The notes beneath the pieces are model-generated. The model did not search any database and was not told the DNA's origin. It saw only the letters and a program-made list of their open reading frames with translations. The translations under genes and the position numbers were made by a program. A stretch of DNA of 64,000 nucleotides from Ruegeria atlantica (lineage in GTDB: Bacteria > Pseudomonadota > Alphaproteobacteria > Rhodobacterales > Rhodobacteraceae): the NCBI GenBank assembly GCA_013032095.1, contig WQBJ01000016.1, positions 1 to 64,000 on the forward strand. The letters run 5' to 3'. Shown here one piece after another: positions 1-7,716 of the stretch. Every line of letters begins with the position of its first letter. The stretch's first letter is position 1.

Positions 1-92
1 TCGATGCCCTGAATATCCCCAGACCGGCCTGATAGCCTGATGTCGTCACACAAATGCGATTCTCGTGTTAATAATTTCAATCACTTACGCGA

Positions 93-461
93 TTAACTGT
101 CGAACTCCGGGTCCTCGACACAAGCCATCCACTGGTCGTGTGTCACTTCATTTCGCCCCATCGCGACGGGCATATCAATCCTAACCGGGTGCAATGGCCC
201 TTCATGGTGCGCAATGTATGGGGCTTCGGGAGTGGCTTCGCGCATACCTCCATCCGCCCAATAGGTTTTATTTCGAGATTCTCCGGGCGGCCCTCCCATA
301 AGGAATTCACCTAATGGCAATGCGATCATTTCAGGACAAACATCGCATTCCTGAAACATCTCCAACGGCGCAGCCGTGGGGTCATTTTTCAGGATGGATT
401 CAGCCAGTACGGGAAGAGAAAAAAGGCCAATCAGACCCGCAACAAGTATCGGTTTATTAGG
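93..461 (-). pseudogene. Decayed exported formylglycine-generating-enzyme (SUMF1/FGE-sulfatase) fragment
   Basis: The longest ATG-started reading is only 90 residues (365 down to 93) and shows the start of an FGE-sulfatase domain: a 'PLGEFLMGG' strand, then 'PVRIDMPVAMGRNEVTH' and a 'QWMAC' segment. Intact members usually run on for about 150-200 further residues with the family core, but here a TAA stops the frame at 93-95, and none of the three frames in the remaining 92 bases restores it. Upstream in the same frame (366-461) a clear signal-peptide-like stretch (NKPILVAGLIGLFSLPVLAES) is still readable, yet it is preceded by TAG at 462-464 with no ATG, GTG or TTG between. Both ends are therefore broken. 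I infer a pseudogene of an exported FGE-like protein; function, if any, is lost. Confidence 0.6.
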
Positions 462-670
462 CTACACAGAGTAATTCCCATTTTTAAAACATTTTTAAGA
501 GACAATCTCTCATTAATTATTCAATTGCTAGGCTTCAGACACGTTGATCTACAGCCGGAATAAGACGGTTGCGGCAAGAGTGATTGCTTACAGAATGGCT
601 GTGGGCATCGCCCGCTTTGGGCTCACAAAAGTAAATCGAAAGTTCTCAATGGGGAGCGAATATTGGCTGT

Positions 671-1135
671 GTGGACAAAGCTATTATTCCCGTCGGCCTT
701 CTTTTTTTTACTTCTGTATTCATTTACGGTCGAAGAATGGACAACGAAGTGCTTCGATACACCAGCCCCGACGGTCAGCAATCCCTGATTTTGGATGACG
801 ATGGCAAAACGGGTTATGCCTACCTGCTTGATGAAAACGGGAAAGTTACGGCAGACTGCTGGCTATACAACCGCAGAGCAGCACCCGTTGAGAATGAATG
901 GAAGTTCTCTAAAAACATGCCATTTGCAAACTCTGCCGAATACGTGCAGCCTGAATTTTCCGGCGGCTTCAATCCGCCCAAAAGTGATGGCGAATTGAGT
1001 GTGGGCTGGATCGAACAAGGCGCGGAACTGTTCATTCGAGATCGTTTGTTCGCACGTCTCGTCGCTGGGTCAAAACCGGGTTGGTCACGCTTAGCAGCAA
1101 AAGACGGACCTTTGGCACTTATGCTATCCGATTGA
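671..1135 (+). CDS. Hypothetical membrane-anchored protein
   Basis: This is a 154-residue protein from a GTG start, with a GGGGAG about 14 bases upstream. The first 20 residues (DKAIIPVGLLFFTSVFIYG) are hydrophobic and read as an N-terminal membrane anchor or uncleaved signal. The rest is soluble, polar, with several Trp and Gly residues and no motif I recognise. A shorter reading from the ATG at residue 23 would lose the anchor. It belongs to no family I can name. Neighbours are other tiny hypothetical genes on the same strand. The call rests on reading-frame length, the coherent hydrophobic N-terminus and normal amino-acid composition. Confidence 0.5.
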   Translation: MDKAIIPVGLLFFTSVFIYGRRMDNEVLRYTSPDGQQSLILDDDGKTGYAYLLDENGKVTADCWLYNRRAAPVENEWKFSKNMPFANSAEYVQPEFSGGFNPPKSDGELSVGWIEQGAELFIRDRLFARLVAGSKPGWSRLAAKDGPLALMLSD

Positions 1136-1187
1136 ACAGTTTGGGCTCAAACGGGACATTCGGCGTTCACAAAGAGGAGCGGAGACA

Positions 1188-1328
1188 GTGTCAGCAAAGA
1201 AGCTATCGATCGCATTGAAGGTGAGTTTAGGAATCTTTCTTCTGCTCGCGTTTTCGTCGCCAGTGTATAGGGAGGTGTTCGCGGTAACCTCCTTGGTGCT
1301 TGGCATGGCCGCCATTAAATGGGCCTGA
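1188..1328 (+). CDS. Small membrane protein (46 residues)
   Basis: A short reading frame starts at GTG 1188 and ends at TGA 1326-1328. It is preceded by a good ribosome-binding site (AGAGGAGCGG, about 8 bases upstream). The product begins with a basic segment (MSAKKLSIALK) and continues as two hydrophobic stretches (residues about 10-24 and 30-44), so it should sit in the inner membrane. No family is recognised. It follows the gene at 671-1135 by about 50 bases and may be co-transcribed with it. The ribosome-binding site and the Lys-rich start followed by hydrophobic helices are the main support. Confidence 0.4.
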   Translation: MSAKKLSIALKVSLGIFLLLAFSSPVYREVFAVTSLVLGMAAIKWA

Positions 1329-1365
1329 GATCGAGATAGTTAGTTTCAACAATAAGTAGCAACAG

Positions 1366-1593
1366 TTGGCAGCCAGAGACAGATACAGCGTTTATGTGAA
1401 GTGCGATGAATGCGGATCGGAAGGTCGAATTGACGTTTTGGAAAGCCATTATCCATTTATGGAGAAACTGGGTTTTTCTGTCGATAGAGTAGTTGGCCCC
1501 TTCACGGTTTTCGGAAAGCAAGAAACGTCATCTACCACCGATGCTAATTGCGAACTTTGTGGTGCCGTATTTAAGAGCGACGGTTCACATTAA
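1366..1593 (+). CDS. Small zinc-ribbon-like protein
   Basis: This 75-residue protein has two CxxC pairs: 'CDECG' near residue 14 and 'CELCG' near residue 62. That arrangement is typical of a small zinc ribbon, with four Cys binding one zinc. TTG at 1366 is the first possible start because TAG lies 9 bases upstream; the ribosome-binding site is weak, so GTG 1396 cannot be ruled out, although it would start immediately before the first Cys pair. The stop codon overlaps the ribosome-binding site of the next small gene, suggesting translational coupling. The role is unknown; nucleic-acid or protein binding would be usual for such ribbons. Confidence 0.5.
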   Translation: MAARDRYSVYVKCDECGSEGRIDVLESHYPFMEKLGFSVDRVVGPFTVFGKQETSSTTDANCELCGAVFKSDGSH

Positions 1594-1603
1594 GGAGAAG
1601 AAT

Positions 1604-1768
1604 TTGAGGAACTTCCTCTTATTTTTGACCGGGTATGACTGCTCAAAGCCCAATGAAAGGCGAGAGATAGCCAAGCTTTTCCGTTCTCTAGGCGTGGGTG
1701 TGCTGTGCGTGATCATTTTGCTAGTTTTCAAAGATCAGTTTTTGTACCTCACCAACTTTGAATATTAA
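1604..1768 (+). CDS. Small membrane protein (54 residues)
   Basis: It starts at TTG 1604 with AAGGAG (1592-1597) at ideal distance; that site overlaps the TAA of the zinc-ribbon gene upstream, so the two are probably translated as a unit. Residues 1-9 are hydrophobic (LRNFLLFLT), residues about 10-27 are charged, and residues about 28-45 form a strong transmembrane helix (LGVGVLCVIILLVFKDQF). No family recognised. A longer reading from 1493 would overlap the zinc-ribbon gene in another frame and lacks a ribosome-binding site, so the short form is preferred. Confidence 0.45.
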   Translation: MRNFLLFLTGYDCSKPNERREIAKLFRSLGVGVLCVIILLVFKDQFLYLTNFEY

Positions 1769-1783
1769 CAATAAGGAGACGAC

Positions 1784-1830
1784 GTCCGCTATGCGGACTT
1801 AACCGTCATTCGCTGCAGCGCGCAGGAAGT
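1784..1830. repeat. Hairpin and degenerate Roseobacter-type intergenic repeat piece
   Basis: GTCCGC-TAT-GCGGAC (1784-1798) is a perfect 6-bp stem with a 3-base loop, just after the small-gene cluster. It is followed by 'CCGTCATTCGCTGC', resembling the intergenic repeat pieces seen further along the window. It may double as a transcription terminator, although no T-run follows. The remainder of the gap up to 2075 shows no convincing gene. Confidence 0.35.
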
Positions 1831-2075
1831 CCGCTACTCTGAGTTTCTCATTTTGCTCTAATGTCAAATGTGAAGATGATTTCGGTGTCCATTGCTGTAG
1901 GTAAATGGGAGCGCTTGAGTTGGAGAAGAGGCTCCTCATTTGGCAATGCCCATTCAAGAATGCCCTGGATATCCAAAAAGACTTGCCCCGCGGTTAGAAC
2001 ATTCGAAGCTATCTGACACTAAACGAGCAGTTCTGCGCGGTGGTTTCAATTTGAGGCAATTCGATGCCTTTGTCT

Positions 2076-3185
2076 TCAATTGACGTGGTACTTAGTCAAT
2101 ATTCGCATCAGGTCGGCCTGCCTCGTTGTTCCAGTTTTTAACATAATCGATTTGAATTGGGTTCGAACCGTATGGACAGAGAGGGCTTGTTCCTCCGCGA
2201 TCTGAGAAATCGTTTCTCCAGTAGCAAAGCGTAGTGCAGCTCTGGTCTCGGCCGGAGTAAGGCCGAACGCCCGAGCAAGCGACTTCCCAGAAAGTTTACC
2301 TGGCTTAACCGGGTCAGATATCAGAACAAGCGCACCTGTTTTCGCCCGATCCCAGAACGGCTCGCTACTCGGCAGTGCGGACACCGTGACCAAGTAAGCC
2401 GGTAAACCGCTTGGGCGACCCACTGACATTTGGCCACCACTTAGCAAATGTTCGGCTTCAGAAGAACGTGTGGCAGTGGCTAGGAGACTGTTAAACTCTC
2501 TTTGATCTGCTTCGGACGAACAAATTACGTTTTCTTGCCAAAAGCCCAGCCCATCATTAAGGCGCACAATATTTCGTGCTAACTTATTGATCGCTGTGAT
2601 GTTGCCTTGGTCTCCAACAACAATTGCTGCCTTGTTCGCGTTCTCAAGGGTTTCGACAAACCGGTCCATCTGTAGATCTGAGCCGGCGAGTTCGTAGCCC
2701 ATTTGGGCCGCCAGCCGGAGTTCCGCCGCGACAGTTTCAAGCCGCCGGACATCTTCGCCCGAGACAGGGCCCTGAGAACTGTCCTTGAGGAACCAAAGAT
2801 GAGCATCGGAGTCCGGCCGAAGCAGTAGACGCAAACCCAACCGATAAGTCGCGTTGTAGCGCGTAGCCCAATCATAGAATGCGCTTTTTTGAATCTCTTC
2901 TGGGGAAATGAAATCTTGATCCTTTATTATGCTCCAGCCTGGATTATTGGCCGCATAAATTACAGGCTCGCAGACATCGACCACCTCAGCGAATTCATCC
3001 ACTGCTTCCGTGGCATTGAGCGGTAGGTTTCGAAGCATTTCTTTGGTTCGCGGATTTATTGAAATAAGATGCAGATCTGAGCAACCTACATACTTCTCTA
3101 GAGCGCGCATGACTTCCGGCCATGACCCCGGATCCAACGCCGTTTTGGGAAGAATGCTCCTCAAATGGTCCAGTTGCTCAGTCAC
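2076..3185 (-). CDS. PAS-like/LuxR-type transcriptional regulator
   Basis: This 369-residue regulator has a C-terminal LuxR/FixJ helix-turn-helix (about residues 305-365: 'FGLTPAETRAALRFATGE', then 'SVHTVRTQFKSIMLKTGT'). The preceding part is PAS-like around residues 180-220 ('ANKAAIVVGDQGNITAINK'). The N-terminal half has no autoinducer-binding signature that I can see, so an acyl-homoserine-lactone role is not claimed. It is divergent from the secreted VCBS/RTX protein at 3435 and closely resembles, in layout and in its helix-turn-helix, the second regulator at 5205-6338 on the other side of that gene. Probable role: controlling the secreted-protein gene and its own synthesis. A palindrome in the shared upstream region is a likely binding site. 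Confidence 0.85.
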   Translation of the reverse strand: MTEQLDHLRSILPKTALDPGSWPEVMRALEKYVGCSDLHLISINPRTKEMLRNLPLNATEAVDEFAEVVDVCEPVIYAANNPGWSIIKDQDFISPEEIQKSAFYDWATRYNATYRLGLRLLLRPDSDAHLWFLKDSSQGPVSGEDVRRLETVAAELRLAAQMGYELAGSDLQMDRFVETLENANKAAIVVGDQGNITAINKLARNIVRLNDGLGFWQENVICSSEADQREFNSLLATATRSSEAEHLLSGGQMSVGRPSGLPAYLVTVSALPSSEPFWDRAKTGALVLISDPVKPGKLSGKSLARAFGLTPAETRAALRFATGETISQIAEEQALSVHTVRTQFKSIMLKTGTTRQADLMRILTKYHVN

Positions 3186-3326
3186 TTTGCAGCCCCCCTT
3201 GTAACATCTGCTCAGTGCACTTTGGTTTACTGGGAGAACTGCAAAATCCGCGTAGAACTCCCGATATCATCGCTCGCAATCAACTGCACGGCGAAGTCTA
3301 AGAAAATAGTCAAAATTACCAGAAAC

Positions 3327-3344
3327 ATACCTCATTTGAGGTAT
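3327..3344. promoter_or_regulatory. 18-bp perfect dyad, candidate LuxR-type operator
   Basis: ATACCTCA-TT-TGAGGTAT is a perfect 8+8 inverted repeat with a 2-base centre. It lies in the 249-bp region between the divergent LuxR gene (start 3185) and the secreted-protein gene (start 3435), 90 bases before the latter's ATG. Size and symmetry fit the site of a dimeric LuxR/FixJ-type helix-turn-helix protein. That one of the two flanking regulators binds here is inference. Confidence 0.5.
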
Positions 3345-3434
3345 GACAGCAAACTTCCTCAGATAGATAATTGAACGGCCTAGAAATCCGCAAAGAGATT
3401 TCGGGCGTGAATTTACTATTGCTTGGGGGTTATT

Positions 3435-5021
3435 ATGGCGCGCTCAATCACATTCATCATTGATGGTAAAGTGGACACGGAAGTCACTGTTACCGAATTA
3501 AATGACGGCTCTCTTCAATTTGATCTTCGGGTGCTTGAAACCGGCAAAAATGGTGATCTCCGTGCACTCTTTTTTGACCTTAAGGGGTTTGATGCCAACA
3601 CTGATGGTTTGAGTGTCGCCTCTACTGATGAGTTCTCCGGGGATGTAACCGATCATGCTTTTGGGGAAGGCGGTGTCAACAACCTCGGGCGAGATGCCAA
3701 CGTAAGGGGCAATGTTACCAGAGAGTTTGGCAAGTTTGATGTCGGCGTGGAATTTGGAAGGCCGGGATTTCGGCGCGACGACATCCAGGAAACCAGTTTT
3801 GTGCTCTCGTATGAGTTCGGCGATTTGTCTCTCGACATGCTGAGCATGGCAGACTTTGGAATTCGCTACACGTCCGTGGGCAATTTTGGTAGCAACTTTA
3901 GATTTCGAGATGACAAAGCCGGGGCAGTTTCAGGAGGAGTTGCCGAAAACGACGACTTGGCCGTGACGGAAAACGAAATGGCTAGCGTCAATATTCTGGC
4001 TAACGACACAAATGGCGGCACCAATTTGGTGTCCGGTGTGGTCGATGGAGATGGTGCTGCCTTCACAGCGACAACTGCTGGTTTTGAACACACTATTGTA
4101 GTCAACGGGTTAGAGCTGGGCGTAATGACGATCAGCTCAGACGGCATCGCAAGTTTTGATGCCAATGGGGCTGATGCGGTTTCGCTTGAAGACGGCGAAC
4201 AGTTAGCTTTTTCCGTATCCTACACGACGACCGCAACAGATGGGTCGCTGGCGACAGCGCAGGTTGATGTGACAGTGACGGGCGTGGCTGACGGGCCGGA
4301 AATTATCCTTGGAACCGACGATAACGATGTCATCGAAGGGCAGGGAGCCAACGAACTTTTGACCGGTATGGCCGGGCATGATGTGTTCATTTTTAACGAT
4401 GTCCAACAATCGACGATCACCGACTTCAACCAGGACGGCAATGATGTTGCCATCCTAAAAGGCGTGGCCACTACGACAACTATGGCTGACATCCAATCTG
4501 CGGCGTCACAGGTCAACGGAGATGTGGTGATTGATCTGGCTTCGCTTGGTGGCTCTGGTCAACTGACCCTGCAAGGAAAACAGCTGTCAGATCTGGATTT
4601 CACAAACGAAGGTGTAGATTTTGCCTTTGACCTCGGTTCAGGCACTCCGGGAGAGATGGAATGGGCTGACCCAATTCTACAATTGGATCCGTCATTTGAT
4701 TTTGGAACTGTATTTATAGGCTCGTTCGTAAACACTCCGCTTCAAATCACCAACTCCGGCGACACTGATATTATCATTCTGGCAGAGGAAGGAATGGATG
4801 AACCATTTGGGTTCCGTCGACTTCCCGACGGAACTGATCCTGGTTTTCCGGGCATCAATGGAAACTGTGGGTTCGTAATAGAGGCTGGTGAAACCTGTGA
4901 AATATTCCTTGAATTTCGGCCCACGACAATTGGTCAGTACGAAGACGAATTCGACCTCCTGTATTACGACGGTGCGGCCTTCAACACACTGGAGCTTGAG
5001 CTTTTTGGTGCCGGAAATTAA
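3435..5021 (+). CDS. Secreted VCBS/RTX protein with choice-of-anchor-D domain
   Basis: The ATG at 3435 is chosen because the GGGGG just upstream serves as ribosome-binding site; a TTG at 3423 would swallow it. The 528-residue product has no Sec signal peptide. An N-terminal beta-rich region (about 1-140) precedes a VCBS/cadherin-like domain (about 175-285, with 'ENEMASVNILANDTNGG'). A single RTX-like calcium-binding patch follows (about 288-315, 'GTDDNDVIEGQGANELLTG'), and the C-terminus carries an ASPM/SPD-2/Hydin-like 'choice-of-anchor D' domain (about 415-528) with two Cys residues. The acidic composition, RTX patch and missing Sec signal suggest type I secretion. No transporter genes are adjacent. 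It is flanked by two related LuxR regulators. The function may be adhesion or a matrix role (inference). Confidence 0.75.
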   Translation: MARSITFIIDGKVDTEVTVTELNDGSLQFDLRVLETGKNGDLRALFFDLKGFDANTDGLSVASTDEFSGDVTDHAFGEGGVNNLGRDANVRGNVTREFGKFDVGVEFGRPGFRRDDIQETSFVLSYEFGDLSLDMLSMADFGIRYTSVGNFGSNFRFRDDKAGAVSGGVAENDDLAVTENEMASVNILANDTNGGTNLVSGVVDGDGAAFTATTAGFEHTIVVNGLELGVMTISSDGIASFDANGADAVSLEDGEQLAFSVSYTTTATDGSLATAQVDVTVTGVADGPEIILGTDDNDVIEGQGANELLTGMAGHDVFIFNDVQQSTITDFNQDGNDVAILKGVATTTTMADIQSAASQVNGDVVIDLASLGGSGQLTLQGKQLSDLDFTNEGVDFAFDLGSGTPGEMEWADPILQLDPSFDFGTVFIGSFVNTPLQITNSGDTDIIILAEEGMDEPFGFRRLPDGTDPGFPGINGNCGFVIEAGETCEIFLEFRPTTIGQYEDEFDLLYYDGAAFNTLELELFGAGN

Positions 5022-5055
5022 CTTGCCAATTTCCTATCATTCGAAGGGGCAACAT

Positions 5056-5086
5056 TGGCTGGACCTCTGCCATAGGGGTCCGGCCA
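5056..5086 (+). terminator. Hairpin after the secreted-protein gene
   Basis: TGGCTGGACC (5056-5065) pairs with GGTCCGGCCA (5077-5086) with one mismatch across an 11-base loop, 35 bases past the stop codon at 5021. No T-run follows, so it is a candidate terminator or RNA 3'-end stabiliser only. Confidence 0.4.
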
Positions 5087-5204
5087 GTCCGACCGGCAAA
5101 TGACCGGTGGTATAGGCCCGAGGTTCTTCTTCAGTGCAGATTCTGAAATATTCGACTTTCGTGTACAATTCCCATGTCAATGAAATTAGCTAGTGAGAGG
5201 TGTT

Positions 5205-6338
5205 ATGCGTGCGCAGGACTATCACGATTTGACACTCGCAGCCTATCGTGCCGGCTTGGACGGCTCCCGATGGCAGAGTTTCGTGGACCTCATTGATGAG
5301 AAACTCGACGGCGTTTATGTGAGTATTTATGGGCACGACACCAAGGGGAATGTCCTGCCGCAACTCATTACTACCCGTTACTCCCAAGACGACCTGGAAC
5401 AATACCAGAACTATTACGCGGAAAAGAACTTGTTCATTCCAGTGTTAATGCGCCAACCACTCTTGCGCATTGAGAGATCCGAGGTTTGGATCGAAGAAGG
5501 CCGACTGCGAAAGTCTGAGTTCTACGATGGTTTCTTACGACCTCTCGAAGATATTGGCACCGGCGGAGGCGGAGTTCTGTTTAATGATGGAGAACGCCTC
5601 CTAATCATGTCGGGCCAGGTGCGATTCCAAGATCAAGATAAAGCGGACAAGATGATCGACCTTTTTAGAGTCCTTGCTCCGCATGTCCAGCAGGCCTTCG
5701 AAATGCGACAAATGCTGCATGGGAAAACCTTGTCCGGCGCTGGTTACCGGGCTGCGTTCGAAGAAATCTGTAACGCACTCGTCCTGCTGGATGTCGATGG
5801 CAGAATTTGCGACTGCAATCGCAAGGCCGAGGAACTTTTTGCGACCCACGACGTGATCGCTCTGGACTCCTTCGGTCGACTACACTTTCAGGATCATCTG
5901 GAGAACAACCAATTCAGAAAGCGTTTCCTGGAAATCGCGACCAGCGGAGTTCCCAAGTCGGTCTCTGCATTTCTGGTGGCGGATAACACAGGAAATATCA
6001 AGGTCGCCCGATTGACCCCAATCGAACACGAGCCAGCGTTCGACGAACCGATTTTGGATTTCATCGGAACCCGAAAACCAATTGCGTTGCTGTCGATCAG
6101 GTCGTCGGACAAAGACTCGGTCAACGTCGCGGATGCTTTGCAAACGGCGTGCAAGTTAAGCACTTCAGAAGCTAAGTTGGCTGAGGCGCTTTTTTCAGGG
6201 TCGAGCTTGAAAGACTATTCCGAGCAGATATCGGTGTCTATCCACACCGTAAGAACGCAACTGAAGTCCGTGTTTGCGAAAACGGGCACTAGCCGTCAGG
6301 GAGAACTCATCGTTTTCATCCACAAGATAACGAACTGA
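5205..6338 (+). CDS. PAS-like/LuxR-type transcriptional regulator
   Basis: The 377-residue product starts at ATG 5205 (GAGAGG 5 bases upstream; a GTG at 5193 would bury this site). The C-terminal LuxR helix-turn-helix covers about residues 313-373 ('ISVSIHTVRTQLKSVFAKTG'), and a PAS-like segment lies near 185-210 ('LVLLDVDGRICDCNRKAEEL'). The layout matches the regulator at 2076-3185, including the shared 'HTVRTQ.KS...KTGT.RQ' core, so the two are paralogues by descent or duplication. It sits downstream of the secreted VCBS/RTX gene in the same direction but with its own 180-bp upstream region, so separate transcription is possible. Confidence 0.85.
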   Translation: MRAQDYHDLTLAAYRAGLDGSRWQSFVDLIDEKLDGVYVSIYGHDTKGNVLPQLITTRYSQDDLEQYQNYYAEKNLFIPVLMRQPLLRIERSEVWIEEGRLRKSEFYDGFLRPLEDIGTGGGGVLFNDGERLLIMSGQVRFQDQDKADKMIDLFRVLAPHVQQAFEMRQMLHGKTLSGAGYRAAFEEICNALVLLDVDGRICDCNRKAEELFATHDVIALDSFGRLHFQDHLENNQFRKRFLEIATSGVPKSVSAFLVADNTGNIKVARLTPIEHEPAFDEPILDFIGTRKPIALLSIRSSDKDSVNVADALQTACKLSTSEAKLAEALFSGSSLKDYSEQISVSIHTVRTQLKSVFAKTGTSRQGELIVFIHKITN

Positions 6339-6611
6339 TTTATCACTACTATTGGGTCTGATCAATGAAGTCCTTGAGGAGAGTCAGCCATTCTTAGTTC
6401 ACGCAGAAATCGACACTAAGGGCTCAGAGCAGTCATCCGCCGACTTCTGACGGGCTTTCGGCTCTCCTCGACGTGATCAACGGCGGCTGTGCAGACAAAG
6501 GCGCCTTTGGCTGTGTTATTGTCTGGCACCATTCAGCCGATCCCGCTGTCTCTCATCTCCAACGGCCTCAACCAGCTAGTAGAAAGCTAAACCTAACATC
6601 GAAATATGTCC

Positions 6612-7166
6612 TCATTCTTTGGAGAAAAAAGACTCGATGGAAATTGATCTGCGCACAACGTCTCTGGGCAATGACGCCCCCGCAGAGGTATTTCCATCCC
6701 ACATTGCCCACGCATAATCATCTGGCAATGAATGGTATCTCGTCTCATTCAAGACAAAATCAATCTCTGAGGTTTGGATGCGTGTGTTTTTCACAGACCA
6801 CAGTTCAAAAGGTGATCGGTAGTCTCCAGCAACATTGAAATGAGAGTTTTTACCGCGTTCAACGCTGACCTGAATGGACGAGCACAGATCACTTATGTTC
6901 ACTTGGAACTTTTTGTTCCACTCGTTGTCCCTGTGTCCAACAAAAACGTCAAAATCGCAAGCCTCGTTAAAATTACACCCTAAACTCGTTGATAACTGAA
7001 ATGAGGGAAAACCTGTGACGGACAGCTGCCTGAAGTCTCCGTCCTCGCGAACATGGAAAGGTACATCATCACAAATCTCTTCGGCGGCAACTGGGAAACA
7101 AGAAACACCAAACCCCAAAATTATTGCTACAAATGGTGAAACAAGCACGAATGGATTTCGAGACAT
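6612..7166 (-). CDS. Hypothetical exported protein
   Basis: This 184-residue protein has a clear Sec signal peptide: positive start, hydrophobic core 'LVSPFVAIILGFGV', and likely cleavage at AEE around residue 29. The mature part contains five Cys residues that could form disulfides in the periplasm and no recognised domain. There is an ATG start but only a weak ribosome-binding site. It stands alone on the minus strand: about 270 bases without a recognised gene separate it from the LuxR gene on the left (6339-6611), and 550 bases separate it from the M16 pair on the right. Function unknown. Confidence 0.6.
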   Translation of the reverse strand: MSRNPFVLVSPFVAIILGFGVSCFPVAAEEICDDVPFHVREDGDFRQLSVTGFPSFQLSTSLGCNFNEACDFDVFVGHRDNEWNKKFQVNISDLCSSIQVSVERGKNSHFNVAGDYRSPFELWSVKNTRIQTSEIDFVLNETRYHSLPDDYAWAMWDGNTSAGASLPRDVVRRSISIESFFSKE

Positions 7167-7369
7167 TTTTACGTATTTCCTGACAGAAAAAATCGCTGAG
7201 ATAATCTCCTAAGACGCTGTAATACTGCGGCGATCAAGTCAAGGCAGACCCGGCCTATGGTTGTTTCGGGTGACGTCAGCAGAGGTGAGCCCGCGAATGC
7301 AATTGCAGCGTTCTGTTTGCCCGAAACTGCTTAGGAGCTGCCGTATGCACTCGCAGAAACCTGTTCTAA

Positions 7370-7460
7370 GGGCAACGGCGGCTTTGGGCTCGGTGCGGTC
7401 ATTCGTCTGACTATAGCGAATGTCCATTTTGCGGACAAAGCGGACTTTCACGCGCCTTAA
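7370..7460. repeat. Degenerate intergenic repeat segment
   Basis: Within a gene-free stretch (7167-7716), 'GGGCTCGGTGCGGTCATTCG' at about 7385-7404 resembles the GGGCTCACTGCGGACGTTCT cores found at 12253 and 15424. Adjacent 'AATGTCCATTTTGCGGACA' has the flavour of the piece at 1784-1798. It is too diverged to set exact borders. I see no gene in the gap. Confidence 0.3.
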
Positions 7461-7716
7461 ACCAATGACTTTACCCGTCACATAGCACTCACTCGCTGTT
7501 CTTGTATGAAATACTACTTTTGGCTGATCGCTCAACAGAGGGCTGAAGTAATTTTTCTGGGCAGCTTAGGTTTCGCTGTGAACACACGTCGACAACTTTT
7601 TAATTGGCAGCTTGAAAAAACAGCTCGTATCCCACAAGCATTCAGAAAATCAATGCTACTTTCGTGGAACACTTGATGACGGAGTTTTTGACTTAAGTGA
7701 CAAAGTTTAAAGGATT

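Noticed and set aside
544..798. 84-codon frame on the plus strand
   Set aside because: It overlaps the better-supported gene at 671-1135 in another frame, has a TTG start without ribosome-binding site and an odd Arg/Ser-rich composition.
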